This document shows, piece after piece, positions 41,423 through 53,165 of a DNA stretch of 64,000 nucleotides (positions are counted from its first letter, which is position 1; each line of letters begins with the position of its first letter). The position numbers and the translations under genes were made by a program. The notes under the pieces are model-generated. The model worked only from the letters and a program-made list of their open reading frames with translations, had not been told where the DNA came from and did not search any database. Source of the DNA: Paracyclopina nana (Eukaryota > Arthropoda > Copepoda > Cyclopoida > Cyclopettidae); contig JAGUCH010000002.1 in NCBI GenBank assembly GCA_019096065.1, forward strand, positions 3,732,501 to 3,796,500. The letters run 5' to 3'.

Positions 41423-43247
41423 TCAGCAGGGCTGCTGTCTATAGTTAATGTTAAAGAATCCGGGTGCGTTGATGGGTCCAGTTGCCATAAACCCAGAGTT
41501 GTGCACGACCATAAATCCAAAATCTGGGCCTTGAGCTTGAAAAAATATAGCGGCTTTCTGAGTAGTGCACTTTTGACATGTCCTAGTTACCTGTAACAGC
41601 TCCTGGCATTCCTGCCACAAAGAAAGGATTCATCGGAATAAACATGCCCATAGGAGATAATAGAAAAGTTGGTCCTGAATTCAAGTCTTCAGCCAGTCGT
41701 TCACCTCCATAAGCTCCCCGCAAAGTTCGCGGAATTATCAGAAACGACGAAACCATTTGGTTTTTTGCAAATCCCTGCAACAAAAGGCACAATTGTAAAA
41801 ATTATGTCATTTTGCCATATTACATAATAGCCCTGCATTTAATGAAAAAAATGGAGTCGTGGTCAAGGATAGCTGGAGTCCAGACATTCCATTGGCCATG
41901 TTCATGACAAGTGCTTCAGTGTAGTCGATTGAGCAGTATCCTAATTCTCTTCGAATGCAGACTTGATAGATCATGGGGTAAATGTAGCCAGTGGTCAAGG
42001 GGCCAAAATTGAAAGACCTCACATTACCAGTTAGTCCCAAGAAGTATTGCAGGCAACCTTCGGGAGCCCTAAATAGAGAACCTTAAAATCAACTCAAATT
42101 GAAATTCAAAACAAATTACTTGCAAGCATTGCCACACTCGAGTTGAGATATTTTCATCCGCCAAATGATCCCACCAGGACCAGCAGCTGCTCCGATGGGA
42201 CCAAATGCAAAATTGAAGGGAATGGCAGATCCAAGCCTCCCAGTTTCAAGAAAAACTAATTTTAGAGCGAGAAGAAGCTATCAAGAAAGAGAAAAATTGG
42301 CTTTGACACAAAGTTGATTACTGTGTTGGCCATCCATGGATCCGCAAAGAATGGGAGGTTCAACGCCAGATCCAGTGGTGATTGTTAGTGTGTCAACGCA
42401 TGGTGGAATTATTGGTGGTCCAAGTGCAGCTGTACCCAAAGCGCTAGTGCGCAAATTGAACCTCTCAAAATCGACCCTTACTTGGCAAATGTCTGGTTAA
42501 ATAGCAATGGTGCTTAATTCATTAAAGTTAATCTTTAAGATGAAAAACTTACCAACGCTTGAGGGTTGAATGAAAAAGGTGCAAGGTGGAGTGTTTCCTG
42601 GAGCAGGTGCTAATGCAACTGCCGTTGGAAAGGCTATTCAAAATATTTTTGCTTAGAGCTCATAGAGTTCATGAAAATAGCCAAAAAGTTACCTTGGTTC
42701 TCAATGAAGGTGCAGTTCTATGAGAAAAGTTTTTTAGCATGAATTTTGCATGTTATTATAATTTGACTCACCTCTCTAACAGTTGCCCCACAATCTCTTA
42801 TCCTGTCGAGGAAGATGTGAATGATTTACTTTTTTAATTAAAAAAGCGAAGCAGAGATACTCACACAAATGAACAGCACACCCCAAAACCTGACGCGCAG
42901 TTTCCTATCACAGTTCCGCGTTTTGCTGAGCATTCATCTGAAGAAAAACAAGTACCAACTCCGTTGCCATTTCCTATTGCTGAGCAAGGGCTGAAAAGTA
43001 TTCAGTTTAATCTGCCATTTAAGCCTATATACGTGACCTTAATGTTTACCTATTTGGGAACTGGACCACAGAAAACAGAGAAAAGAACTCTAAAAAGAGT
43101 TGAACAGATCAAGTTAAGGCTTAATAGTGAAAATCGAATCAGTTTACTTTTATCTCTGATTCCTGGTTTTTCTGCATCACATTGCAAGATAAAATTTGCA
43201 AAAGTTAGTAGCAATACCAAGCCAGTGGGCTTAAACGCGTCCATCAT
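41423..43247 (-). CDS. Secreted arthropod CUB-like protein 1
   Basis: ATG 43247 begins a signal peptide (TGLVLLLTFANFILQCDA). A following exon has the Cys pattern typical of the family (GTCFSSDECSAKRG ... CASGFGVCC). Later exons hold CUB-like segments: QLECGNAC, QVCIRRELGYCSIDYTE and the terminal NINYRQQPC. About seven small exons are separated by short introns. The family is common in crustaceans and insects and is usually annotated only as a CUB domain protein; role unknown, extracellular. Internal exon borders near 43050-43180 were not resolved. A divergent sister gene starts 213 bp away on the other strand. Confidence 0.65.
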
Positions 43248-43459
43248 CGACACTGTTTCAATTCAGATAGAAGCAAGAGTCTAAGAAATGGCCCTTAAAA
43301 AGAGCCAAATGCATTTGCAATGCTTTTTGCAAGCTGTGACAGCGATGCAACTTTTACCTTGAGATTAACTCAGCATTGCAATCATCCAAATCGTTGCATT
43401 GTTCTTCGCCAAAAATCGGCAATTTCTACCATTCTTGGTTGCACCTTCGAGCTGTCAAG

Positions 43460-46450
43460 ATGCTCGTGGTGCGATTCATTTTAATTTTAGGTATAATATC
43501 GGTAAAATTCAATGAGTCCTCCGAATATTGCTATAATAGGTTTTTGCTTATTGAGTCGTATGTTTTGCATACGCGACGCCTAGAGCCCTATATTTTGATG
43601 AGTAGATCGTTCTCAAAACTCAGTTCTAAAAAACACCCTAAACTGCCAGCCTAAAGTATAGTTCAACTTTATTGTAAGAGAGAGCGGCAATCATCCAACG
43701 CATATTGCTGAGCAGATTGCAAAGGTCGAAACTCTGGTCGAAGTCATAGGTGGCGCAGTTTTTAGGAAATCTGTCTCTCCACATCGCCAAGTAAATAAGT
43801 TCGACCTTTGCAAATTATGGAGGGCTCGCGTTGATCTCAGCTAGCCAAGAATGCCGCTCTCTCTGATATTCAGTTGAACTAGTTTTTACGCGCTCGAATC
43901 TTAAACGCTCGCATAATTGGGCAGTTTGACAACACCAATTGAGCGTTGATGATTTGGCATCTTCATATATAGCTATTCGAAATCTTCAAATAGCTCTTTT
44001 TTGGTCAGCAAGTGAAATTCAATTATTAAAGAGTTTTTTGTGATGGATAGGTGTTTTGCATTATGTTGGAGCTCGTGAATCAAGAGGAAAAGACCGAGGC
44101 CTAAGGAACAAAAAACGTACTCATATTAAAGATATTTTGCATTAATATTTAATAACAGGATTTATTTTCAACAGTGCTCTCCCTATTCCAAGTCGTATCA
44201 TTCCAGGTAAATGAACTTAAAGTGTCGAAATCCGGATTGGACTAATTTTCAACTATGAATGAAAAAACTATTGCTTATAATGCAAAAAATTGTGAAAGCA
44301 TTTGTGAAGCATACTTTTCTAGCACTTATTTATATTTTTTAAAAATAGTAATGTTATCTCACTTTTTGTGGTGTTAAGAAAATGCTGCTCCCTTTTATTT
44401 GGCTTTAGCCTTACAAGCAATTTTAGCTAGATAGGCATATTTAACGAACAAGGAAAGGTAAACCATACAACAAAATTAAATACATTTCTTAAGTTGAATA
44501 TCTTTGAATTCGCATTAATAAGATGTTTTTCAGAACGATCCTTGCATCTCGACCCCGCGAAATGGAACATGCTACACGAGGTAAACAGCTACCTTATTCC
44601 AATGAAACTTCTACTTTAATTCCTCTTATGCTCTTCTAGCAATGAATGCACCCAGAAAGGTAATATAGCTTTTTAAAATGTCAAATTCAATAATTCCAAT
44701 TTTATGACATTAGGCGGTCAATCCGGAGGATCATGTGCTAGCGGATTTGGAGTTTGCTGCATCAGTAAATATGTTTTTGAAATTGCAAATAGTTTCATAT
44801 CCCATTTATTCAAATAATTTCGTAGTTCAACTTGAGTGTGGAGGAACTTCAAGCGAAAATAACACTTATTTGGTTAACCAAAATAATCTGCCCATTACCA
44901 CCGATTCATGCTCTTACAAAATTTGCCCAACTAATGAAAACATCTGCAGAATTCGATACGACTTCATGGTAAGCCAAAATAACATAATTGGAGGAAAACT
45001 AGATAATTTATCAATCGGCGCTAGATAATTTATCAATCGGCGCTATTTTCAGGCCTTTACGCTAGCTCCACCAATCTCCGTTCCAGCAGTTGACACTGTA
45101 GTTGTGGCTCAAAAAAATCCTCAAGGTAGGAATAACCAAATAAAATTTGAATTACGACTTGCAAATTTTTGCTTGGTTTTGAAGCCGTCACAAATGGGAA
45201 TTGTGTGACTGATTCGTTTTCTATATCCTCGCCTGGAATCATTGGATCGCCTTCAATATGTGGAACAAACACTAATTACCATAGTAGAAAATGGCTTGAT
45301 TTCAATCAGCAGTCCTTTTAAAATTGCAATATTTCTTAGTGATTCTCGACGCGAGGCAAAGCTGCCACACTGTTTTGTTAAGCTTGGGAGCCAATGCAAA
45401 TATAGCTCGAAATTGGGATATTCTTGCGCGTCAATATGGTTGTGGAAACGAGGATGTTTCAGGTAAAATTGTTCACCCTTTTTCAGCTAATACTGCTACA
45501 TATTCATCATTGCAGGTCCTCCAGGATGTCTTCAATTTCACACAGGAATCACTGGAATCATTCAAAAGTAGGAGCTTTTAAATTATGTGTAATTTTTCCT
45601 TATTCTAAAACCACTAACTACTCTGAAATATCAGCTTCAATTTTCCTCCTGGTGCCCAAACGTTGGGAGCAAATAGTGAGTGATTAATTCTAAAGCAAAA
45701 TATGAAGAATGACAACATTCCATTTTTCAGCGGTTCATTTGGCCAATCAGAACTATGACATTTGTGTCCGTCGTGAGCGAGGTTTCTGCATCATCTGCTA
45801 CAACGTTGCTATTAATCCAATGGTTTCTCTAGTTGCAAATCAAGACTCTTTTGGCTTAAGGTGAAAACCCCACAGGAAATAAATATTCCATCAGAATATC
45901 AAATATTTTTCAACCATTTGCAGTAGTACTCGGTTTACTGCGATGGCGCAAGCTGAAACTGACGATGCTTGTTTAACTGATTTCATTGGGGTGAATTTAT
46001 TATTATTATTTTTTTTTTTTTTGCTGCGAAGCTACTTCTAATAATTCTGGCCTCTTTTCCAGATTCCAAATGGCGACACTCTTCAAAATGCAATTGCAGC
46101 TGTGATGAATGCCAGAGCAATGAGTGTCAATGCGCAATTTACTGCCACAACTGTAAACAAATTATGTGGAAGGTTTTTCAGCACTGCAGCAATGGCAACT
46201 ATGAATGGGCAAGTCTGCTGTAAGCCAATATTTGCCTCAAAAAATGCTCTTTATGACTTGCGATTTTTTTGCAGCCAAAACAACTCCGTTCAGGGTTTCC
46301 GTTAACTTTGATGGCACTGAGGCTACTAATTTTGGAAACATGGTACTTCCAAATGGAGTTTTAGAGCATATTGCTGCTCCAAGTGGATTTGTGGGATTTC
46401 AGCTCATGTACACTCAAATGATGTGTGGGAATGTTGCTCCTCTTGGATGA
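43460..46450 (+). CDS. Secreted arthropod CUB-like protein 2
   Basis: ATG 43460 opens a signal peptide split over two exons (MLVVRFILIL, then VLSLFQVVSFQ at about 44176). Small exons then encode NDPCISTPRNGTCY, NECTQK and GSCASGFGVCC, the same N-terminal Cys block as the sister gene. Downstream exons carry IQLECGG, SICGTNTN, ICVRRERGFCIICYN, CLTDFIG and KLCGRFF, ending near 46450. About twelve exons are expected. The first intron carries a palindromic insertion, and one acceptor has a 22-bp tandem duplication directly before it. Head-to-head arrangement suggests an inverted duplication with a shared promoter region. Confidence 0.65.
43677..43864. mobile_element. Palindromic MITE-like insertion in an intron
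   Basis: AGAGAGAGCGGCA at 43677-43689 is the exact inverse of TGCCGCTCTCTCT at 43852-43864. A second inverted pair inside (GCAAAGGTCGAA / TTCGACCTTTGC) nests within it. 188 bp, no coding potential, target duplication not clear. Confidence 0.5.
44999..45042. repeat. 22-bp tandem duplication next to a splice acceptor
   Basis: CTAGATAATTTATCAATCGGCG is present twice without a spacer, just before the TATTTTCAG acceptor of a CUB-like gene exon. It lengthens the intron without touching the coding frame. Confidence 0.85.
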
Positions 46451-46558
46451 TAGGTTTCTTATCAAATATGTATTAAAAACAAGAACAGTTTATTGGCTGA
46501 TTGATGATCGAATAAAATACTTTGCTTTCTCTAATTCACCAGAACTGACTCAAGCCTT

Positions 46559-47922
46559 TCAAGCAACAGGTTTCAAGCAGAATTGAGCTTGGCTAAACAG
46601 TTGTGCATACTCTTGAAAATCCACTCTGGAGCAACATGACCACTTATCAACTTGATCCTAAGGAAAAATATTTTATCGGCTTTAGGTTTTTCTTCAAATG
46701 ATTGTACTTGGTTGTAGTCCATGATTCCATTGATGTCTGTGCAAGTTTCGCCGGTAGTTTTGCAGTATCTGGGATTGTTGCCATTGAAGTCATGGCTCAT
46801 GCCCAAATTGTGTCCAATCTCATGAGCAACAACCTTAAAAAAATTCTCTTTGCCAAATGAAAGATCATAAAGAGAATAGTTGATACTTGAGCGGTTTCCA
46901 GGTCATTGACAAAGTACTCGGAAATACTTGTCCTGTAATTTCTCTCATTGTTACCCAGGCAAACTGATCCAACATAGCCAATTCCAATTGTTCCAGGTTC
47001 GTCATTTTCACTTGAAAATAGTGCATATGCATTAGCTGATTGTAATCTTTTGCTTTTCCACTTAAGGATTTTGGAGCCGAGAAGCCTATAATGAAGTGGG
47101 CAATTTGCACTGACAGTCAAAAAAATGTCACACTTTTTACTCAAGTCTTCCTTCTGTAGCAGGAAAGCTTTTACCCCTGAAAGCTCTGATTGTAATCAAG
47201 TTCAACTTTATGGTGGTTCCTAAAGAGCTTTTCAAATTGAAAAACGTCTGAGCTTGAGCCAAAACAGCCTGGATCCTAAGAACAAAATTGATGAACTCAT
47301 TATTAATTATTGCTTGAAAATAGAAATTACCTGGTTTTTGCTTTCCGTTTAAATCGTTTTTGGAAATTGCGGTCATAAAGTGCTATGATGCTGAGCTGGT
47401 GGCCTTGTGGCTGGAAATTCCATTTGGCTGGCTTTTTAGTTTGAAATGAGCCTACTTTTTTAGGTGGGAAAAGCATGATGTCCTTGTTACTGTTTTTGGA
47501 CACAAAAGGCACAGCCCTGCTCTGCTTTGGGTCCATAGTGAAAAATAGGTGGCTACTTCTTGAGCTAGCAAATGATACCTTTCAAAAAGGGGATACAATT
47601 CATGCATGCTTTCAAAAATTACTAAGTAGCTTACATCAATTTTGGAAAGCTCACTAATTGGGCAGTCCATGCTTGTGATCACTACATCAACAGTTGATTC
47701 ATTGATGAATTTGCCTTCATAAATGCAGTCCTTTTTTCTGTACTTGGGATACAAGACAGCAATGTCAGTCTCCTGGTTGTCATGAAAATCAACTTCTAAG
47801 CAGTAAGATGAATCAATGCCGCTTGGGCAGCCGAAAAGCCATTTAACAGTTAATGGAACTCCCCCAAAGCCACATTGAACCAAAAATGCAATCAAAAACG
47901 AGTTGATTGCAAGGTAGCCCAT
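46559..47922 (-). CDS. Reprolysin-like zinc metalloprotease, short form
   Basis: Starts at 47922 with a signal peptide (AINSFLIAFLVQCGF). It mirrors the 38094 gene exon by exon: PSGIDSSYCLEVDFHD against RVLTAEFCMEIDFLD, then SSLGTTIKLN, GTIGIGYVGSVC and the zinc site HEIGHNLGMSHDF at about 46785-46823 with Met-turn GIMDYN. After a GT-AG intron the last exon gives WSCCSRVDFQEY and ends in CLKPVA at 46559. There is no mucin linker and no ShK domain. A poly-A signal lies shortly after the stop. It converges with CUB-like gene 2. Confidence 0.75.
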
Positions 47923-48304
47923 TCCCCTGAAGTAAGCAGAATTTTCTGATGTTGGACTATTTTATATGAAGTGGACTGCTAGCTTCCTCAGCAATTTTTT
48001 GCAATCTTGATAATTTATCTCAGCTTTGAAAAGTGCTGACATAAATGAGCTATATAATTCATTGACGTACTTATTATTAAACCTAACTCTTTTAATTATG
48101 AACGAATTTGTGATTTCTTCGTCCAGTTTTTCAATGAAGCGTGAAATGCATCCATTTCTGGGCTTGCATTTGTCTGCACAACCCTCAATTTGTTAGATTG
48201 AACTAATGCAGTTCTAGGTTGTTTGCTTTGGGTAATAACGTGATATAGGATTAGGTGCGAAACCTAATTCTTAGTAGATTGAGAAAAGTATTCACTCAGT
48301 GAGC
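47923..48304. other. Spacer between divergent genes
   Basis: Shared upstream region of the short metalloprotease (-) and the Cys-rich secreted gene (+). No exon or repeat seen. Confidence 0.5.
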
Positions 48305-49423
48305 ATGACCTATAAATCTAGTAGTTTTCTCTTCTGTCTTTTAAGCATTTGCAGGGTCAATTCATTGACTGAAAAAGCAGTGTTTGAAGACATTTCAGTC
48401 TACTCCACCGAGTCCTGGTCTTGGGCTGTGTATAGCTCGATTCCTGCTACTTTGCAAGGAGCCTCGACTATTGAGCGATGTTCAATATGTAATGCCAATG
48501 TAAATTGTAGTGGTGTAGCTTGGAATGAAACTCTCATGTTCTTCTTTGACTTGAAGCTGAAGGGGAATGTTGGTCAGAACATTTCATCCGTTTCAAAGGC
48601 ATACATCAACCTAGGTAAGCAATTTAATTAGCAAAAGAGTTCACAGCAATAAAATTGATTTTGAGGTCGATTGGTTGACAGCGAATTTACCAGCATACAT
48701 ATTGGCATCAATTGGCACCAGAGAGTTTTTGCAACATTGCTAATTCAGATTGACCAAGGATGTGCAACTAAATGCCATTTTCAGCACAGCCAAGCTTGCC
48801 AGTTTTACTTTGTGAACGAGGGCATTTGCTTCCTTGGCAATTTCAGCCATTTCTTGGAAAATGCCACCTCTTCTACAAATAGTCCTCAAAAGATCTTCTG
48901 GAAGGCTGAAACGGTTGCTTTTCCAAAGTACTATGAAGCAATTGATCAGCCATTGATTAAATATGGACCCTGGATTTCTCAAGTGTTTCACTCAGCTGAA
49001 TCACTTGAGACTTGTGAGTTTTGTTGCGTGTTTGCCCAAGCAAAGAAGCAGTGTGGATTCTACACATTTTACAACCACTCATGCTACATCGGAAATAAGA
49101 ACGACAATGAAACGTTCAGCCTCTCAGCAGGATTACCACCCAAGATTGCCATTTTTTTAGCAGAGCCACTTCCATTGAGTAACAGCTTTTAAAAATTACA
49201 ATGTATTAACTTCTAATTGTGATTTGTTGCAGATAAGTACGTCAACTTTGACAATGAATATGACACTACGTACTACGACACCAATCTTCCCGTTGAAGCA
49301 TATGAATTTCATGATGGCAAAGTCCTGAGTCTCACCTTAAAAAAGTATCTTCATAATTCTTACGTTAGACTTACTGGAGCTTACATGGAAGTTGTGCAGT
49401 CTCTTGTCATGTGTGGAGGCTAA
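48305..49423 (+). CDS. Secreted Cys-rich (PAN-like) protein
   Basis: Exons 48305-48614, 48666-49178 and 49233-49423 join in frame to 337 residues. A signal peptide (FLFCLLSICRVNSL) is followed by two repeats of a PAN/Apple-like spacing: CSICNANVNCSGVAW, and CATKCHFQHSQACQFYF with CFLGNF. A third set is CEFCCVFAQAKKQCGFYTF with CYIGN. Many N-glycosylation sites (NVNCS, NISS, NETF) fit an extracellular location. A Tyr-rich tail (NEYDTTYYDTN) ends it. The PAN assignment rests on cysteine spacing only. Confidence 0.55.
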
Positions 49424-49737
49424 GAACTTTTGACACACCTTTGTACTGCACTGTGAACAATGCAAGTAAGAGTTGTAAGAGTTAAATACGATTTTATACG
49501 GTTATACATTCTCAGTCCAAAATAGGTAGAAGATAATAGTATTTTATATACTGTAATACGATTTCCTCGTGTTATAATTCAGTTTACCGATCCGACTCAG
49601 CTCTTTTATATCACAGTTGGATCAGCTTTCCAATACTCTAACCGCTGAGTATAGAGCCAGTCTTTTCCCAACAATTAGCTACTTCTACTGAAGTTAACAA
49701 GCGAAGAAGAAAAAATCTGAGTGGCACAAAAATAAAG
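49424..49737. other. Spacer before the incomplete ionotropic receptor
   Basis: Searched for a signal-peptide or N-terminal receptor exon; none with a plausible frame and splice donor was found. Confidence 0.45.
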
Positions 49738-51238
49738 GTGGCATTTGACCCACACTTTGGTCACACTTTGTATAGTAAAGCACTTGGTAGTTTTATGTCA
49801 TCTCTCCTGAATCTCACGTATGAGGTTCATAATTATGACATTTATGGAGTTCTGACAGAATCTGGCGCATGGAGTGGAATTATGGGGGGCCTTAACTCAA
49901 GTGAAATTGATGTAGGTAATTGGCGAGAATTTTCTCTTTCAGTGCCCTGGATCTTTCCCTTGATGCAGTAAACCCAAAAGTCATCTGCTGATACTAATTA
50001 TTGATTTATAAAAAGCTTTTAACGATGCTCAATAATGAGTTAAGGTGAAGCAAGCGTTTAGTTAAGAAATACATTTTTCAGCATTGATTGAGGGCTGCCT
50101 GACACCAGCAAGAAGTGCTGCTTTTACCACGGGATTTTCAAGCAGAGCAGCCATCATTCACATCTATTATTGGTCTGAGTCATCAATTCAACATGGATAC
50201 TTAACATACATAAGCGTCTTCACTACCTCATTTTGGTTGGCTGTCATCCTATTTGTAATGTTGGGCTCAACGTACCTCTACGTTCTAAATTACCTATATG
50301 CATCATGCCATCAAGAAAATTTTGGATGTTTTGTTGAAAGTTTAGTGGTTGTACTTAAAGCATTGTTGGTCTTGGACATCAAGATAGATAGGTAAACTTT
50401 TGATAGAAAAGCCCAAGTTTCAAAAATTGTAAAAGTAATTCCAGTTGTCTTGTCTAGAAGGTCTCATAAATTCGGTACCTCAATGGCAATTTGGTACTTG
50501 ACTCTCTCACTTTTTGGAGCCACTGTATTCTGCAGCTTCTGTGGGAGCTTCATCAGCTTCTTGGCTATCGAAAGTTCAAATCCTCCTTTTCAGGATATCA
50601 ATGACTTGATAAATTACCCTGACTTCAAGCTGATTATGGGACTGAAAGGGTCATCATTTCAGCAACTCTCTGATGCTGCAAAAAAGGATGCTTCACTTGC
50701 AAAAGTCATTGAGCAAAATGTTATTCCTTATGGTCTAGACTACTCAAATTTTGAAAAAGATAGCGAGGCAAAGTTTTTCCTCGCTGAAGACAGATCAAAG
50801 GTTGCTTTGATAACCTCTCCTAGAATTATTCAAAACATTTTAGGTAAGAATTTTTAAAGTCTTACCATCCTCAGAGAGCGGAGGCTTCTTCATATTTCAG
50901 ATCGACATAAATCTCTATCATGCGATCTGAAGCAAATGACATCAAAATTCATTCTCAGTGAGAGCACTGGGTGGTTTTACCCGCAAGGCTCAATCTTGGC
51001 ACCCATTTTTGACGATGTATTGAAAAAACTGAATGAAAATGGAATTTTGAAAGCACTACAAGATAAGCACATCCATTCTGAGAGGACTCATGTTTGCCAA
51101 AGAACTAGCAACATTGGGATAGGATTTGATTTAGTCAATTGGTTGTTTTACATCATTTTGTCTGGATTTATCTGCGCCTGTTTTATTTGCTACATTGAAA
51201 TGTTACATTTTAGAAGATTTCGCAACAGAGCTAGTTAG
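49738..51238 (+). CDS. Ionotropic receptor 2, N-terminus missing
   Basis: Exons 49738-49915, 50082-50391, 50458-50843 and 50901-51238 stay in frame for 403 residues and match exons 2-5 of the receptor at 31283 in order and phase. Shared landmarks are SGAWSGIMGGLNSSEIDV, the helix SFWLAVILFVMLGSTYLYV, WYLTLSLFGATVFCSFCG, GWFYPQGSILAPIFD and a final helix (NWLFYIILSGFICACFIC). The first exon with signal peptide and amino-terminal region is not seen upstream, so the gene is truncated, uses a distant exon, or is an early pseudogene. There are no stops within the exons. Confidence 0.6.
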
Positions 51239-51616
51239 GGCATGCAAGTAAGAGTGTGTTGGTAGTAATTGGGATCGCTTTGAATTAATTCATCATAGTG
51301 AACACTGTCTTCTCTTATTTATGTTAAAGATGACACTTTTAGCAACAATATGAATATGGTACAACAATTCCTTTATGTGAATAAATGTGATATGCTTCAT
51401 TATGTTTTTGCCAGAATATAGTTTGATGCATAATTAGCGGTTTATAATTTTGCGGCAATTTTCAAAGAATCATAACCCAAAAAATGACCATACATCCCGT
51501 CATCATTAAGAGGTTGCGAAGTAGTAGCAAAACATTTGTTTCGCTATAATAACTATGCAGGAGGTTTGAAAGTAGGTAATTTCCCTGAATGAGCTCAAAA
51601 ACCTGTTTTTCAAACA
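51239..51616. other. Spacer
   Basis: 3' flank of the receptor and promoter region of the next gene. An AATAAA occurs near 51379. Nothing else is supported. Confidence 0.45.
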
Positions 51617-52645
51617 ATGGCAGAACAAAAATTGGTAAATTGGCTGATGATTCTCAGCTTTCCATTTCTTATCGTTAGCACAGGTAAACAATCAATTGCA
51701 TCTAAAAATGTATAATTCAGCTGTATTCTGCTTCTAGAATTTGATGTTTGCCCACTGAGTCACCCAGTGAGCTTTGAATATGGATCAAAATGCTGCTCAT
51801 CTATAAATGATTGCAATTACGACAGAATCGAGCATAAATTCTCAACATGTTGCCTGAATGATGAGCAAATTAAGTGTCCCTCTGGTGAATACAAGTGTCA
51901 AGATTGTGAGCCACAAGTTGACAGCCAAAATACAATTACCCAGCTAATTTCAATTCTAGATCGATCAACTTGCATAGATTGGAATGTGGCCATAACTGAC
52001 ACTATTTACAAGGAAACTGTCATTGCAGAAGGATTCGAAGATGACAGTTACAATGGAGAATATTCAATTGATTTGACAGTCTTGGAGAACGCCATTTTCC
52101 TCAACAATCGACCTGTATTTCAAAAGGAGGACAAGTGCATTTGGTACATCTCTTTAAATCGCATTGCTTGTTTTTCGCTGGAATTAATTAAAGGTGGATT
52201 GAACCTGATTATTGGATGATGGGGATTTGTGCAATTGTGGGCGATTCTGAAGCCTATGCGTACATGTTTGGCTACAAAAATTGTCCATATGATAGCAATT
52301 TTGAGGGTACAGAATGGAGGATGAATTCTGACCACTCTGCATCTGATGGTCACACCAGACGTAATTCTCTTTTCCAAAACTTTTTCATATAATAATAATG
52401 ATTTGAGTCTTTAGGTGGGAATAGAAACAGAGTTTCTGGTGGAGATGTGGTTAGCAAAGTCTCATCTACTGTAAGTTTTGTTGCATGGCATTTCGTCCAT
52501 TTTAAGCTAGGTTAGGCAGAAACTATTTTTTTATTGATGTAGGGTGGGATTGGGTCAACAGTCTCCAGGGGAAGATTTAGAGCCATCTGTAAATGGAGAT
52601 TTGTCAATAGAAGATGGATCTGTGGAAAATCCAGAAGATAAATAA
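51617..52645 (+). CDS. Secreted arthropod protein of unknown function
   Basis: Exons 51617-51683, 51738-52143, 52194-52360, 52415-52470 and 52562-52645 join in frame to 259 residues. A signal peptide (WLMILSFPFLIVST) leads into a Cys-rich segment (CCSSINDCNYD, CCLNDEQIKCPSG) and a globular part (CIWWIEPDYWMMGIC, AYAYMFGYKNCPYD). The tail is acidic (EDLEPSVNGDLSIEDGS). Intron 2 is only 50 bp. The acceptor of the last exon was taken at 52561 because this gives the acidic, protein-like ending; an upstream acceptor at about 52542 would give a basic tail. I recognise the general look of a lineage-specific secreted family but no function. Confidence 0.6.
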
Positions 52646-52888
52646 AGCCTTGGATTTCTACATTTTTTATAATGAATAAAGAGGTTGCGAGCCTACATTT
52701 TGATTTCTTACTATTTTAGAAAGAGATCTTCGCTCACTAAGTAAAGAAACTTCCTCAAGTTATTTTCCAATAGTCAACCCAAAACGTGTCAGTATTTTAT
52801 TACTAGGCTTTGAACCAAAGAACATTTTAATGTTTTGTCGAATTACATGGTTGCCAGAGCACCTTACCTAAGATTCACTTAAACATTA

Positions 52889-53147
52889 TGAAAGGAAAGA
52901 TCGGTTCGCCTTTCACCAAACCTCGAAGTCCAGCGCTCGAAAAACTCAACTCGATCTCAGCTTTATGTTAGCTTCGCTGTTCAGCTGTAAACCGCGAAAA
53001 TATAGCAGTTCCGTTTGTTTTTCCATACCAACAAGTTGTCCGTTTATTCGACGCTTTTGTACAAAGTTCTTATTCAAGACTTTGGCTATATCCGTGTAGT
53101 AAGGCCGATCCTCCAGAAGCATAGTACTCCTGGAATTCTTCCTTTCA
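52889..53147 (+). repeat. 5' LTR of the BEL/Pao element (259 bp)
   Basis: Bounded by TGAAAGGAA and TTCCTTTCA inverted ends. Same length as the 3' LTR and no difference seen on reading. Confidence 0.95.
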
Positions 53148-53165
53148 TGGCGCCCAACGTTTTCG
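53148..53165 (+). other. Primer-binding site of the BEL/Pao element
   Basis: TGGCGCCCAACGTTTTCG begins directly at the LTR end and with TGG as expected for pairing with a tRNA CCA end. The primer tRNA was not identified. Confidence 0.65.
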
